Assembly: GCA_040222855.1 (NCBI GenBank) | Contig: JAVKCD010000019.1 | Span: 1,013,955-1,077,954, forward strand | Source: Phycisphaeraceae bacterium | GTDB taxonomy: Bacteria > Planctomycetota > Phycisphaerae > Phycisphaerales > Phycisphaeraceae | Length of the DNA: 64,000 nt | Direction: 5' to 3' | In this document: piece by piece, positions 51,656-59,998 of the stretch | Layout of the letters: each line of letters begins with the position of its first letter | Numbering within the stretch: the first letter of the stretch is position 1 | The notes under the pieces: generated by a model | What the model saw: only the letters and a program-made list of their open reading frames with translations | The model's database searches: none | Told to the model about the DNA's origin: nothing | Translations under genes and position numbers: made by a program

Positions 51656-52033
51656 ATGCCACGTGCATCCAAGGGTGCTGCCCGCCGACAGTCCAAGGTC
51701 CGTTGGTTCAAGAAAACCAAGGGCAACCGCGGAGCACGTCGTAACCACTGGGGCAGAATCAAGGAAACCGTCTATCGCGCTGGGGCCTACGCCTACGAGC
51801 ACCGCCGCCAGGTCAAGCGCGACTACCGCCAGCTCTGGATCCTCCGCATCTCCGCCGCCTGCAAGATGCGTGGGATGTCCTACTCCCGCTTCATCAACGG
51901 CCTCAAGCTCGCCAACATCACGCTCAACCGCAAGATGCTCAGCGAGATCGCCATCGCCGACCCACAGGCCTTCGACCTCATCGCCGAACAGGCTAAATCC
52001 GCCCTTGAGGCCCAGGCCAAGCAGGCCGCCTGA
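51656..52033 (+). CDS. rplT: 50S ribosomal protein bL20
   Basis: A 125-residue basic protein. MPRASKGAARRQSKVRWFKKTKGNRGARR and VYRAGAYAYEHRRQVKRDYRQLWILRISAACKMRGMSYSRFINGLKLA are typical of bL20, which organises 23S rRNA early in assembly. In other bacteria it represses its own operon; no leader structure was worked out here. The ATG is at 51656, in the same transcript as rpmI. Confidence 0.96.
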   Translation: MPRASKGAARRQSKVRWFKKTKGNRGARRNHWGRIKETVYRAGAYAYEHRRQVKRDYRQLWILRISAACKMRGMSYSRFINGLKLANITLNRKMLSEIAIADPQAFDLIAEQAKSALEAQAKQAA

Positions 52034-52138
52034 TTCGGCTCACCCTCGTTCGCTCGCACGAACATGACCACGCCGGGGACCTCTGCCGACAGGGCCAACA
52101 AGCCCCAAGCGTCCTCGCGCGAACGGAGAATACCAACC

Positions 52139-52858
52139 ATGAATGACACTCAAGCTCTCGAACGCGGATTCCACGCCGACACCTGGCGCATGTTCCGCAT
52201 CATCTCCGAGTTCGTCGATGGCTTCGAAGTCATGTCCGAGGTCGGTCCCGCCGTCACCATCTTCGGCTCAGCACGAACCCCGGAAACCGACCCGATGTAC
52301 GTCAAAGCGGTCGCCTGCGGACAGAAAGTCTGCGAGCAGAAGCTCGCCGTCATCACCGGCGGCGGTCCCGGCATTATGGAAGCCGCCAACCGCGGTGCCA
52401 AGGCCTGTGGCGGGATCTCCGTCGGCCTCAACATCGCCCTCCCCCACGAACAGGACCCCAACCCCTACCAGACCCACAAACTCAACTTCCGCTACTTCTT
52501 CGTCCGCAAGGTCATGTTCGTCAAGTACGCCTGCGGCTTCATCCTCTTCCCAGGCGGCTTCGGCACCATGGACGAGTTCTTCGAAGCCCTCACCCTCATC
52601 CAGACCGAGAAAATAGAGAAGTTCCCCATCGTCTGCGTAGGCGTCGACTTCTGGACCGGCCTCATCGACTGGATGAAGTCCACCATGCTCGACAAGTACG
52701 CCACCATCAGCCCCGAAGACCTCGACCTCATCCATCTCACCGATGATGCCGACGAAGCCGTCCGCTTCATCACCGAACACTACAATCGCGAAGACTGGCT
52801 CGCCCGTAATCAGTCCAAACTGCCCTCCGACCTCTCCGCCGACCGACTCGTCCGCTGA
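52139..52858 (+). CDS. LOG-family protein (nucleotide 5'-monophosphate phosphoribohydrolase type)
   Basis: A 239-residue Rossmann-fold protein of the LOG/TIGR00730 family. It has VTIFGSARTPETDPMY, VITGGGPGIMEAANRGA and the diagnostic PGGFGTMDEFFEALTLIQ. Relatives release free cytokinin bases or hydrolyse purine nucleotides (YgdH/PpnN). The ATG at 52139 follows GGAGA by about 10 bases; the open frame extends 25 codons further upstream but without a ribosome site. It follows rplT by 105 bases. Confidence 0.9.
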   Translation: MNDTQALERGFHADTWRMFRIISEFVDGFEVMSEVGPAVTIFGSARTPETDPMYVKAVACGQKVCEQKLAVITGGGPGIMEAANRGAKACGGISVGLNIALPHEQDPNPYQTHKLNFRYFFVRKVMFVKYACGFILFPGGFGTMDEFFEALTLIQTEKIEKFPIVCVGVDFWTGLIDWMKSTMLDKYATISPEDLDLIHLTDDADEAVRFITEHYNREDWLARNQSKLPSDLSADRLVR

Positions 52859-52969
52859 GAACTCATCAACCCCACACACCCGCGACCAGACGCCACGTCA
52901 CATGACGCGCGCGTCCGCTACCCTCATACTCCCTGCACATCGCTTCACCTCACCCGATCGGACCCCGCC

Positions 52970-53734
52970 GTGACCGACGCGTTCACCACCTCCCACCCAC
53001 GCTTCGACGTCATCCTCTCCGACGTCGACGGCTGCCTCGTCTCCGAACACACCGACGCCCTCGACCTCCCGCGCCTCGCCAAACTCGCCGACCACAACCG
53101 CCTCGCCCGTAAGCACGCCGACCGGCCCCACATCACCCTCTGCACCGGCCGCCCCCAGCCCTTCGCCGAGTGCATGACCCGACTCATCGACAACCTCGAC
53201 CTCCCCATCATCTGCGAGAACGGCGTCTACCTCTTCTACCCCCGCGACCACGTCTACGTCATGGACCCCGCCATCACCTCCACCCACCTCGACGCCATCG
53301 CCGAAGCCCAACACTGGATCATCGCCACCTTCAAAGACGCCGGCATCGTCATCCAGCCCGGCAAAGAAGCCTCCATCTCCCCCTACCACGCTGACCCCCA
53401 CGCACTCGACCCCATCATGCCCCGCATCCGCGAAGAAGCCGAAAAACGCAACTGGCCCCTCCGCATCTCACGCTCGTGGAACTACATCAACTGTGACCTC
53501 CTGCATATCTCCAAAACCACCGGCATCCAACGCTTCTTCGACGCCACCAGCCTCACCCACGACCGCGCCGCCGGTATAGGCGACACCCTCGGTGACCTCG
53601 CCATCCGCCAGGCCGTCGCATGGTTCGCCTGCCCCGCCAACGCCGACCCCAAACTCAAAGAACACGCCGACTTCACCGCCCCCAGCCAGGTCATCGCGGG
53701 CACAATCGAGATCCTCGATCATATTGCACACTAA
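52970..53734 (+). CDS. HAD-superfamily phosphatase (Cof/MPGP-like)
   Basis: A 254-residue haloacid-dehalogenase hydrolase. The first catalytic motif VILSDVDGCLV gives the nucleophile Asp and the acid/base Asp, ITLCTGRPQPF is motif II, and GIGDTLGDLAI is the metal-binding motif IV. A cap domain lies in between, with ISPYHADPH. The organisation fits phosphoglycolate, mannosyl-3-phosphoglycerate or Cof-type phosphatases. The start is a GTG at 52970. The substrate is unknown. Confidence 0.88.
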   Translation: MTDAFTTSHPRFDVILSDVDGCLVSEHTDALDLPRLAKLADHNRLARKHADRPHITLCTGRPQPFAECMTRLIDNLDLPIICENGVYLFYPRDHVYVMDPAITSTHLDAIAEAQHWIIATFKDAGIVIQPGKEASISPYHADPHALDPIMPRIREEAEKRNWPLRISRSWNYINCDLLHISKTTGIQRFFDATSLTHDRAAGIGDTLGDLAIRQAVAWFACPANADPKLKEHADFTAPSQVIAGTIEILDHIAH

Positions 53735-53801
53735 AGCCGTGATGCATATTCTGGAATGCTAATTCGGGTGCCTGTGACACGCTGCAGGCGTGCCCACAGA
53801 G

Positions 53802-55211
53802 CTAATACACCTTACGCAACTCAGCCCCCGGATAATAAAACCCCAGAATCTCATCGTGGTCATACCCGCGCTCCGCCATGTCCTGCGCTCCCCACTGCGA
53901 CAAGCCCACGCCGTGGCCAAACCCACGCCCGTTCGAGAATACCACTCTCGACCCCTGCACCGCCACCTCCACAAAGCTGCTCTTGAGCACCTGACTCCGA
54001 TCCAACGCCGGCAGCGGCGAACGCGCGAAGTTACACGCATTGCGAAACTGCTCCGCCCGTAGCGTATACACCGCGCCATCCAGGTCCACCACCGCAAACT
54101 GCACTGGCCGACCCCCAACTGTCCGCTCCGTAACCTCAAGATTCACCAGCCCGCGCTTACGCCCCACAGCGTGGTTGTTCGCCACACCCCACGCCACAAT
54201 CCGATCGCTGAGCGTTGCCAGACTCCGATCAATCGGACCCCACCGCGCATGCGGAGAGTCCGCACCCACGTCGTAGTGCATCCGCGCCCGCAGTGGGGCC
54301 ATCTGCACCACATCACCAAACGCATCCCACGCACTCTGCGCGATCCCACCCGAATCCGCCGAGTAGAACGCCGGCACCACCGCACCCTGATACACCAGCA
54401 GCACCCCACGCGTCGCCTCCGCCGCCGCCAGCGGCTTCGCCGCCTCCGTACCGCCGGTATAAACCTGGCTCGCCGTCGTCGACTCGAGGTCATAGGTCCG
54501 ACTCGCCGTCATCGACGCCGAGAACACCGCGTAACTCCGCGCCGCCACCGCCTGCGCCCGGAACGTCGCCGGTTCCCAACTCCCATACAACTCACCCACC
54601 AGCACCCCCGGTAGGTACGTCTCCATCGGCACATGATTCATCACGTCCAGTCGATCGCTCCCCGCCTCCGATCGCCACGCAGGCGTCACCGCCAGCAGAC
54701 CCGGATAGCTTCGCGTCCCCAGCCGAATCGCACCACCATCCGCGCGTCGCACACCCACCGAAGACACCTCAAACCCAGCCGTCGCTCCAGACCCATCCGT
54801 CACCAGCACCCGATCCGCCGCCCGTGCAAACCCCAGCGGGCCCCGCATCACTCGACCTTCACGAAGCGACCCCGGACCCGTCACGACCCCAACCTCATAA
54901 GGCCCCGCATCCTCGATCCGCACCCCTCGTTCACCCCGCTGAATACGAACACGAAGCACCGGCTCACCGGTCACACCCGCCACCGCAGGCCCCCGCCGCA
55001 GATTCGGCACCGCCAACGCCCGATTCGCCGGCACGCGCTGGGCCTCAGGTTTCGACAAGGGCCGCAGGTCGGTCCGCGACAACGGCTCCCAACCCCACCC
55101 ATCTAGGTCTCGACGCTCACATCCACCCACCGCCAGCACCAGCAACATCGCCAGCACACTCAACAAACCCAACGCCGCCGCCGGATAACGCTGCCAGTCC
55201 ATCCAATGCAT
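53802..55211 (-). CDS. SpoIID/LytB-domain lipoprotein
   Basis: About 469 residues. The ATG at 55211 has GAGAGG 8 bases upstream. A signal helix (LGLLSVLAMLLVLAVGG) ends in a lipobox Cys. The C-terminal half is the SpoIID/LytB domain: DRLDVMNHVPMETYLPGVLVGEL, FRAQAVAARSYAVF, ADSGGIAQSAWDAFG and the closing GRGFGHGVGLSQWGAQDMAERGYDHDEILGFYYPGA. SpoIID is a peptidoglycan lytic transglycosylase in sporulating Firmicutes; the same fold occurs in non-sporulating bacteria as amidase enhancers. The catalytic Glu of the ETYLPGVL motif is present. It is an envelope remodelling candidate. Confidence 0.9.
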   Translation of the reverse strand: MHWMDWQRYPAAALGLLSVLAMLLVLAVGGCERRDLDGWGWEPLSRTDLRPLSKPEAQRVPANRALAVPNLRRGPAVAGVTGEPVLRVRIQRGERGVRIEDAGPYEVGVVTGPGSLREGRVMRGPLGFARAADRVLVTDGSGATAGFEVSSVGVRRADGGAIRLGTRSYPGLLAVTPAWRSEAGSDRLDVMNHVPMETYLPGVLVGELYGSWEPATFRAQAVAARSYAVFSASMTASRTYDLESTTASQVYTGGTEAAKPLAAAEATRGVLLVYQGAVVPAFYSADSGGIAQSAWDAFGDVVQMAPLRARMHYDVGADSPHARWGPIDRSLATLSDRIVAWGVANNHAVGRKRGLVNLEVTERTVGGRPVQFAVVDLDGAVYTLRAEQFRNACNFARSPLPALDRSQVLKSSFVEVAVQGSRVVFSNGRGFGHGVGLSQWGAQDMAERGYDHDEILGFYYPGAELRKVY

Positions 55212-55326
55212 GCCCAAACCTCTCATCCATGAGACAACAAGGCTCTCCGAGCCTATCTCCCTATATTATCGGCCACGCACGCCAACGACGCCAACGACCG
55301 CTCACATTCATCGAGTAGACTCCGGC

Positions 55327-57144
55327 ATGACCCTCGCCACCCTCGAAGCACGCAAACGCTGGCGTATCCGCCAGCCCCAAACCCCATCCGACCCTCAACT
55401 CGACCTCCTCACCCGCGAAACTCGACTCCATCCCCTCGTCGCGGCCCTCCTCCCCGCCCGTGGCATCCGCACCCCCGAAGACGCCGACCGCTTCCTCAAT
55501 CCTCGACTCACCCACCTCCACGACCCCGACCTCCTCCCAGGCGTCACCCCCGCCTCCCAACGCCTCACCGCAGCCATCCGCGATAAACGCCCCATCATCA
55601 TCTACGGCGACTACGACGTCGATGGCGTCACCGCCTCCGCCATCCTCTGGCACATGCTCACCACGCTGGGCGCGAACGTCTCCACCTACATCCCGCACCG
55701 ACTCGAAGAAGGCTACGGCCTCAACGCCGATGCCCTGCTCCACCTCACCAAAACCGCCCAGAAGAATCACGCGAAAAGCGGGGCGGGTGGCAAGCCTCTC
55801 ATCATCTCGGTCGACTGCGGCATCACCGCCGTCGAACCCGCCAGCGCCGCCATCGAAGCCGGCGCCGAACTCATCATCACCGATCACCACGGCTTCGACC
55901 CCAAGAATCTCCCGCCCGCCCACGAACTCGTCCACCCCGGACTCCCATCCGACACCCCCTACCCATGGCCCGAACTCTGCGGCGCAGGCGTCGCCCTCAA
56001 ACTCGCCTGGGCCACCGCCCGACAACACACCGGCTCCGACAAACTCTCACCTGACCTCCGAGCCCTCATGCTCGACCTCGTCTCCCTCGCAGCGCTCGGC
56101 ACCGTCGCCGATGTCGTCCCTCTCCTCGACGAAAACCGCGTCATCGCCTCCATCGGCCTCAACCAGATCAAGCGCACCCGCTTCATCGGCCTCACCGCCA
56201 TGATCCGCGCCGCCAAACTCGAATCCGAAAAAGTCTCCGCCCACCACGTCGGCTTCGTCTTGGGACCACGACTCAACGCCTGCGGGCGCATGGGCCACGC
56301 CGGCGAAGCCCTCAAGCTCCTTACCGACCCCACTCCAGAACAAGCCGAAGACATCGCCCTGGAACTCACCGAAGTCAACAACCAACGACGCACCACCGAA
56401 CGCACCATCGTCGATCAGGCCAAACAACAAGTCACCGACGCCGGCTGGGATTCCCCCGACCACCGCGCCCTCGTCCTCCTCGGCGACGACTGGCACCCAG
56501 GCGTCCTCGGCATCGTCGCCTCAAGACTCGTCGAAGCCTTCGGCCGACCCGCCATCGTCCTCACCCAGGACGCCGACGGTACAGCCACCGGCTCCGCTCG
56601 CTCCGTCGATGGTGTCTCCATCCTCGACGGTCTTCAAACCTGCAGCGACTGCTTCACACGCTTTGGCGGACACGACATGGCCGCCGGCATGACCCTACCC
56701 GCCGCCAACGTCAACGACCTCCGCAACCGACTCGTCGCCTGGGTCAATACCCAACTCACCCCCGAACAACTCCGACCCACCCTCGACCTCGAAGCACCCC
56801 TCCCCCTCGCCGACTGCAACAACCAACTCTGCGACCAGCTCGACCGCCTAGGCCCCTTCGGCCGCTCCAACCCCGCACCACGCTGGTCCTTTGACAACCT
56901 CGTCATCGACGACCACCCCCGCCAGATGGGCAAAACCGGCAACCACCTCGCCCTCCGCCTCGCCGACCCCAACTCCCGACAACGCATCCGCGCCGTCGGC
57001 TGGAGCATGGGCGACCTCGCCGACCAACTCGCCCCAGGCGTCCGCATCGACCTCGCCGGCGTCCCCAAACGCTCCGAATGGCAAGGCGTCACCCGCATCG
57101 AAATCGAAATCAACGACCTCCGAATCAACACAACCCAGCCATAA
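55327..57144 (+). CDS. recJ: Single-stranded-DNA-specific exonuclease RecJ
   Basis: A 5'-to-3' ssDNA exonuclease for recombination and mismatch repair. About 605 residues. The DHH motifs are visible in order: IIIYGDYDVDGVTAS, ISVDCGIT, ITDHHGFDP and LGTVADVVPL. GPRLNACGRMGHAGEAL and the DHHA1 domain with FGGHDMAAGMTL follow, then the C-terminal OB-fold region (FDNLVIDDH). The ATG at 55327 is used; the open frame runs further upstream but without a start signal. The stop overlaps the terminator of the convergent PEP-CTERM gene. Confidence 0.95.
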   Translation: MTLATLEARKRWRIRQPQTPSDPQLDLLTRETRLHPLVAALLPARGIRTPEDADRFLNPRLTHLHDPDLLPGVTPASQRLTAAIRDKRPIIIYGDYDVDGVTASAILWHMLTTLGANVSTYIPHRLEEGYGLNADALLHLTKTAQKNHAKSGAGGKPLIISVDCGITAVEPASAAIEAGAELIITDHHGFDPKNLPPAHELVHPGLPSDTPYPWPELCGAGVALKLAWATARQHTGSDKLSPDLRALMLDLVSLAALGTVADVVPLLDENRVIASIGLNQIKRTRFIGLTAMIRAAKLESEKVSAHHVGFVLGPRLNACGRMGHAGEALKLLTDPTPEQAEDIALELTEVNNQRRTTERTIVDQAKQQVTDAGWDSPDHRALVLLGDDWHPGVLGIVASRLVEAFGRPAIVLTQDADGTATGSARSVDGVSILDGLQTCSDCFTRFGGHDMAAGMTLPAANVNDLRNRLVAWVNTQLTPEQLRPTLDLEAPLPLADCNNQLCDQLDRLGPFGRSNPAPRWSFDNLVIDDHPRQMGKTGNHLALRLADPNSRQRIRAVGWSMGDLADQLAPGVRIDLAGVPKRSEWQGVTRIEIEINDLRINTTQP

Positions 57145-57173
57145 AAAACGCCGCGCCCCACAGGGACACGGCG
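57143..57173 (-). terminator. Intrinsic terminator of the 57.2 kb surface-protein gene
   Basis: On the minus strand CGCCGTGTCCC, loop TGT, GGGGCGCGGCG form an 11-bp stem with two G-U pairs, followed by six T residues. It begins about 24 bases past the stop and overlaps the recJ stop codon. Confidence 0.8.
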
Positions 57174-57196
57174 CTCAAAACTCCTCATCAATCACG

Positions 57197-57901
57197 TCAA
57201 AGCCGCGAACGCCTGGCCGCCAGCAACCCCAGCAGCACACAGCCCGCACCCGCCGCCGCAGGAGAAGGAATCACCGTAGGCGGGGGGGCCACCTCATTCC
57301 GAACTACAAGACGCGCCGTATCCATCACGGCCTTCTTCGGAACATGCCACGAAGCCGTCACCTCTGAACCAAAAATCGTCGTCAGGTCCCTGCCACCACC
57401 GCCGCCCGGACCCGCCCCGCGAGCCGATCGACCCGTCGGATACAGAACCGAAGTCGCCGTCGCGCCCGGCAGATGCACCGCGCCCGTAGGCATCGACGAC
57501 ATAAAACCGTCAAAGCTGTTCATCAGACCGTCCACCCCGATAAACCCAAGGACTTCCGCACCCAGATCAAACGTCAGATTCAGATTCCCGCCGGTCTTAT
57601 GATCCGGATCGTAATGCAGATAGAAGATCGACACGCCCGTGTCATTCGATACACCCGGCACAACCTCCTCATACCCCGATGACCCGCCAACAAAGCTCAG
57701 CACGTCGCCGAGTGTCAGGTTCGAATATTCCTCGAACACCAGCAGATCACCATCACCCGTCGTCGTCCCCGTCCCGTCATTGTTGTCCGTCAGATCCGCC
57801 AGCCCAGTCAGCGGAAGGCTGACCACCGAGCCAGCCTGAGCCGACACCGCCGCCAGACCGACCACGCCGGTCAGAGCGATAGCACCCATGAGTTTCATCA
57901 T
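57197..57901 (-). CDS. Surface protein with PEP-CTERM-like tail (IPSP variant)
   Basis: A 234-residue secreted protein. A signal peptide ends near AVSAQA. The C terminus reads VIPSPAAAGAG, a hydrophobic helix and RRSRL: the Pro-x-Pro/hydrophobic/Arg plan of exosortase-type sorting tails, but with PSP in place of PEP. The middle is a Gly/Asp-rich beta domain with a glycine run (GAGPGGGGG). GGAGAGGG lies before the ATG at 57901. No enzymatic motif was seen. The tail is close to that of the gene at 62.7 kb. Confidence 0.8.
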   Translation of the reverse strand: MMKLMGAIALTGVVGLAAVSAQAGSVVSLPLTGLADLTDNNDGTGTTTGDGDLLVFEEYSNLTLGDVLSFVGGSSGYEEVVPGVSNDTGVSIFYLHYDPDHKTGGNLNLTFDLGAEVLGFIGVDGLMNSFDGFMSSMPTGAVHLPGATATSVLYPTGRSARGAGPGGGGGRDLTTIFGSEVTASWHVPKKAVMDTARLVVRNEVAPPPTVIPSPAAAGAGCVLLGLLAARRSRL

Positions 57902-58114
57902 CGCACCCTCTCCAGTAACAGGCCTACTTCCTTCGTTTCAAAAGGATGTGTTTCAGAAGGCCATCTGGCGACTCATCCGCGAACTTTAAACGCCACAACA
58001 GCCGAGTAGAGTCACTCTCGCACACTCAGTGAAAATGGAGAACGCCCCTTAATCCGCGACAGACCACCCCTCGCTCCCAACCAATCCAAGGTGCCCAAAC
58101 CCTATGATGATCAC
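57902..58114. other. Divergent intergenic region
   Basis: It should hold the promoters of the surface-protein gene (-) and the aldo/keto reductase (+). No palindrome or clear -35/-10 pair was found by eye. Confidence 0.4.
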
Positions 58115-59008
58115 ATGACCACCACACCCACCACTCACGACACCCTCACCGCCCCCATGCCCACCCGCCAACTCCGCGGGCTCGACTGGCAAGCCTCCCT
58201 CCTCACCCTAGGCGGGGTCAAATGGGACTCCGTTATCACCGAGACTCAGGCCATCGAGCTCATCCACCGCGCTATCGAGCTAGGTGTCAACACCTTCGAC
58301 ACCGCCTCAAACTACGCCAAAGGCGAATCCGAACGACGCCTCGGCAAAGCCCTCCTCGGGCACCGCGACAACGTCTTCATCGCCACCAAATCATCCAAAC
58401 GCGATTACGACGGCGCCCGCCGTGACATCGAACAATCCCTCAATTCTCTCCAGACCGACACCATCGACCTCTTCTTCATCCACTCCCTCGAAGACGATAA
58501 CGACCTGAAGAAAGCACTCGACCCCCAAGGCGTCCTCAAAGCCATCGACGAGTTCAAAGCCGCCGGCCACATCCGAAACGTCGGCGTCTCAGGCCACTGG
58601 TTCAAACACAACATGATCCACGCCATCAACGACTACCCCTTCCAGGCCGTCCTCCTGCCCATCGGCCTCTTCAACGAAGCCTACAACTACAGCTTCCCCG
58701 CCGAAGTCATCCCCGTCGCCCGCAACAAAGACCTCGCCGTCCTCGGCATGAAAGTCCTCGCCGCCGGCCGAGCCAAACACGTCGCCGACATCACCCCCTA
58801 CATCCGCTTCGCCATCAACCAGGACGTCGACACCGCCGTCATCGGCGCCGACTCCATCCAGCAACTCGAACAAACCATCCGCATCATCAAATCAAAACCC
58901 GTACCCCTGCCCCCCGAGGAAACCAAAGCCCTCTTCGACGAAGCCCGCCAGGTCACCCAATCCTTCGACCCCGGCGAGTTCAGCTGGGTCTCCCACTACA
59001 AGCAATAA
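58115..59008 (+). CDS. Aldo/keto reductase
   Basis: A 297-residue NADP(H)-dependent oxidoreductase of the AKR fold. The catalytic tetrad is visible: Asp and Tyr in FDTASNYAKGESERRLG, Lys in FIATKSS and His in DLFFIHSLED. The C-terminal cofactor site is near DTAVIGADSIQQLEQ. The ATG at 58115 is preferred; a GTG at 58091 would add 8 residues. A histone-deacetylase-like gene follows 50 bases later on the same strand. The substrate is unknown. Confidence 0.92.
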   Translation: MTTTPTTHDTLTAPMPTRQLRGLDWQASLLTLGGVKWDSVITETQAIELIHRAIELGVNTFDTASNYAKGESERRLGKALLGHRDNVFIATKSSKRDYDGARRDIEQSLNSLQTDTIDLFFIHSLEDDNDLKKALDPQGVLKAIDEFKAAGHIRNVGVSGHWFKHNMIHAINDYPFQAVLLPIGLFNEAYNYSFPAEVIPVARNKDLAVLGMKVLAAGRAKHVADITPYIRFAINQDVDTAVIGADSIQQLEQTIRIIKSKPVPLPPEETKALFDEARQVTQSFDPGEFSWVSHYKQ

Positions 59009-59058
59009 GCCCCGTCTCACACATGCAGCAGGACAAGATCGGGTCCTAACATCTCACC

Positions 59059-59991
59059 GTGATACCACGGCTCCCCCTGATCCACTCCGAGCACTACGAC
59101 GCCCCCGTGCCGTCCGGGCACCGCTTCCCCATGCCCAAGTTCCTCATTCTCCGTGAGACACTCGATAGCCTCGGCATCTCTCAACACGCGCAATATCACC
59201 GACCCGAAGCCGCCTCCCTCAAACACCTCTTGCTGGTGCACACCCCCGACTACCTCGACGCCTTCATCAACGGCACACTCACGGATGACCACCTCCGCCG
59301 CATCGGTCTCCCCTGGTCGCCTCATCTGGTCCGACGCACGATCACCGCCGTAGGCGGGACTATCCTCACCGTCCAGCAGGCACTAACCCACGGACTGGCT
59401 TGCAACACCGCTGGCGGGACTCACCACGCTTTCCCCGATCACGGCTCCGGTTTCTGCATCCTCAATGACCTCGCCGTCGCAGCTCGCACCGCCCTCACCG
59501 AAGGCTGGGCTGCCCGTGTCCTCATCATCGATCTCGATGTCCACCAAGGCGACGGCACCGCCTTCGCCCTCGCAGACGAGCCCCACGCCGTCACCTTCTC
59601 GATGCACTGCCGTTCGAACTTCCCCCTCCGTAAGCAAGCCTCAGACCTTGATCTCCCCCTAGACGATCACCTCGACGACGCTGCCTATCTCGACCTACTC
59701 GAACAAACCCTCCCCGACCTCCTGGAACGCACGCAGCCCGATCTCGTGCTCTACGACGCGGGCGTCGATGTCCACGCCGATGACCGCCTGGGACGCCTCA
59801 ACCTCACCGACCACGGAATCCTCACGCGCGATAAGTTCGTCCTCAACTCATGTCTGAATCTCGATATCCCCATCGCCGCTGTCATCGGCGGCGGCTATGA
59901 CCACGACCACCACAAACTCGCCGAACGCCACAGCCTGCTCCATCAGGCCGCGCTCCACATCTGGCAGAGCCATCACGCCACAACCTCGTGA
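59059..59991 (+). CDS. Histone-deacetylase-family amidohydrolase
   Basis: A 310-residue zinc hydrolase of the HDAC/acetylpolyamine amidohydrolase superfamily. The histidine pair is in AGGTHHAFPDHGSGFCILND, zinc ligands are in IIDLDVHQGDGTAF and LYDAGVDVHADDRLG, and the C-terminal VIGGGYDHD supplies the glycine loop. Class IV-like bacterial members have unknown acyl-lysine or polyamine substrates. The start is a GTG at 59059. It converges on the flavoprotein gene with 7 bases between the stops. Confidence 0.9.
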   Translation: MIPRLPLIHSEHYDAPVPSGHRFPMPKFLILRETLDSLGISQHAQYHRPEAASLKHLLLVHTPDYLDAFINGTLTDDHLRRIGLPWSPHLVRRTITAVGGTILTVQQALTHGLACNTAGGTHHAFPDHGSGFCILNDLAVAARTALTEGWAARVLIIDLDVHQGDGTAFALADEPHAVTFSMHCRSNFPLRKQASDLDLPLDDHLDDAAYLDLLEQTLPDLLERTQPDLVLYDAGVDVHADDRLGRLNLTDHGILTRDKFVLNSCLNLDIPIAAVIGGGYDHDHHKLAERHSLLHQAALHIWQSHHATTS

Positions 59992-59998
59992 CGCCAAC

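Noticed and set aside
54215..55318. 367-residue plus-strand frame opposite the SpoIID-like gene
   Set aside because: Pro/His-rich shadow sequence; the SpoIID/LytB motifs on the other strand are unambiguous.
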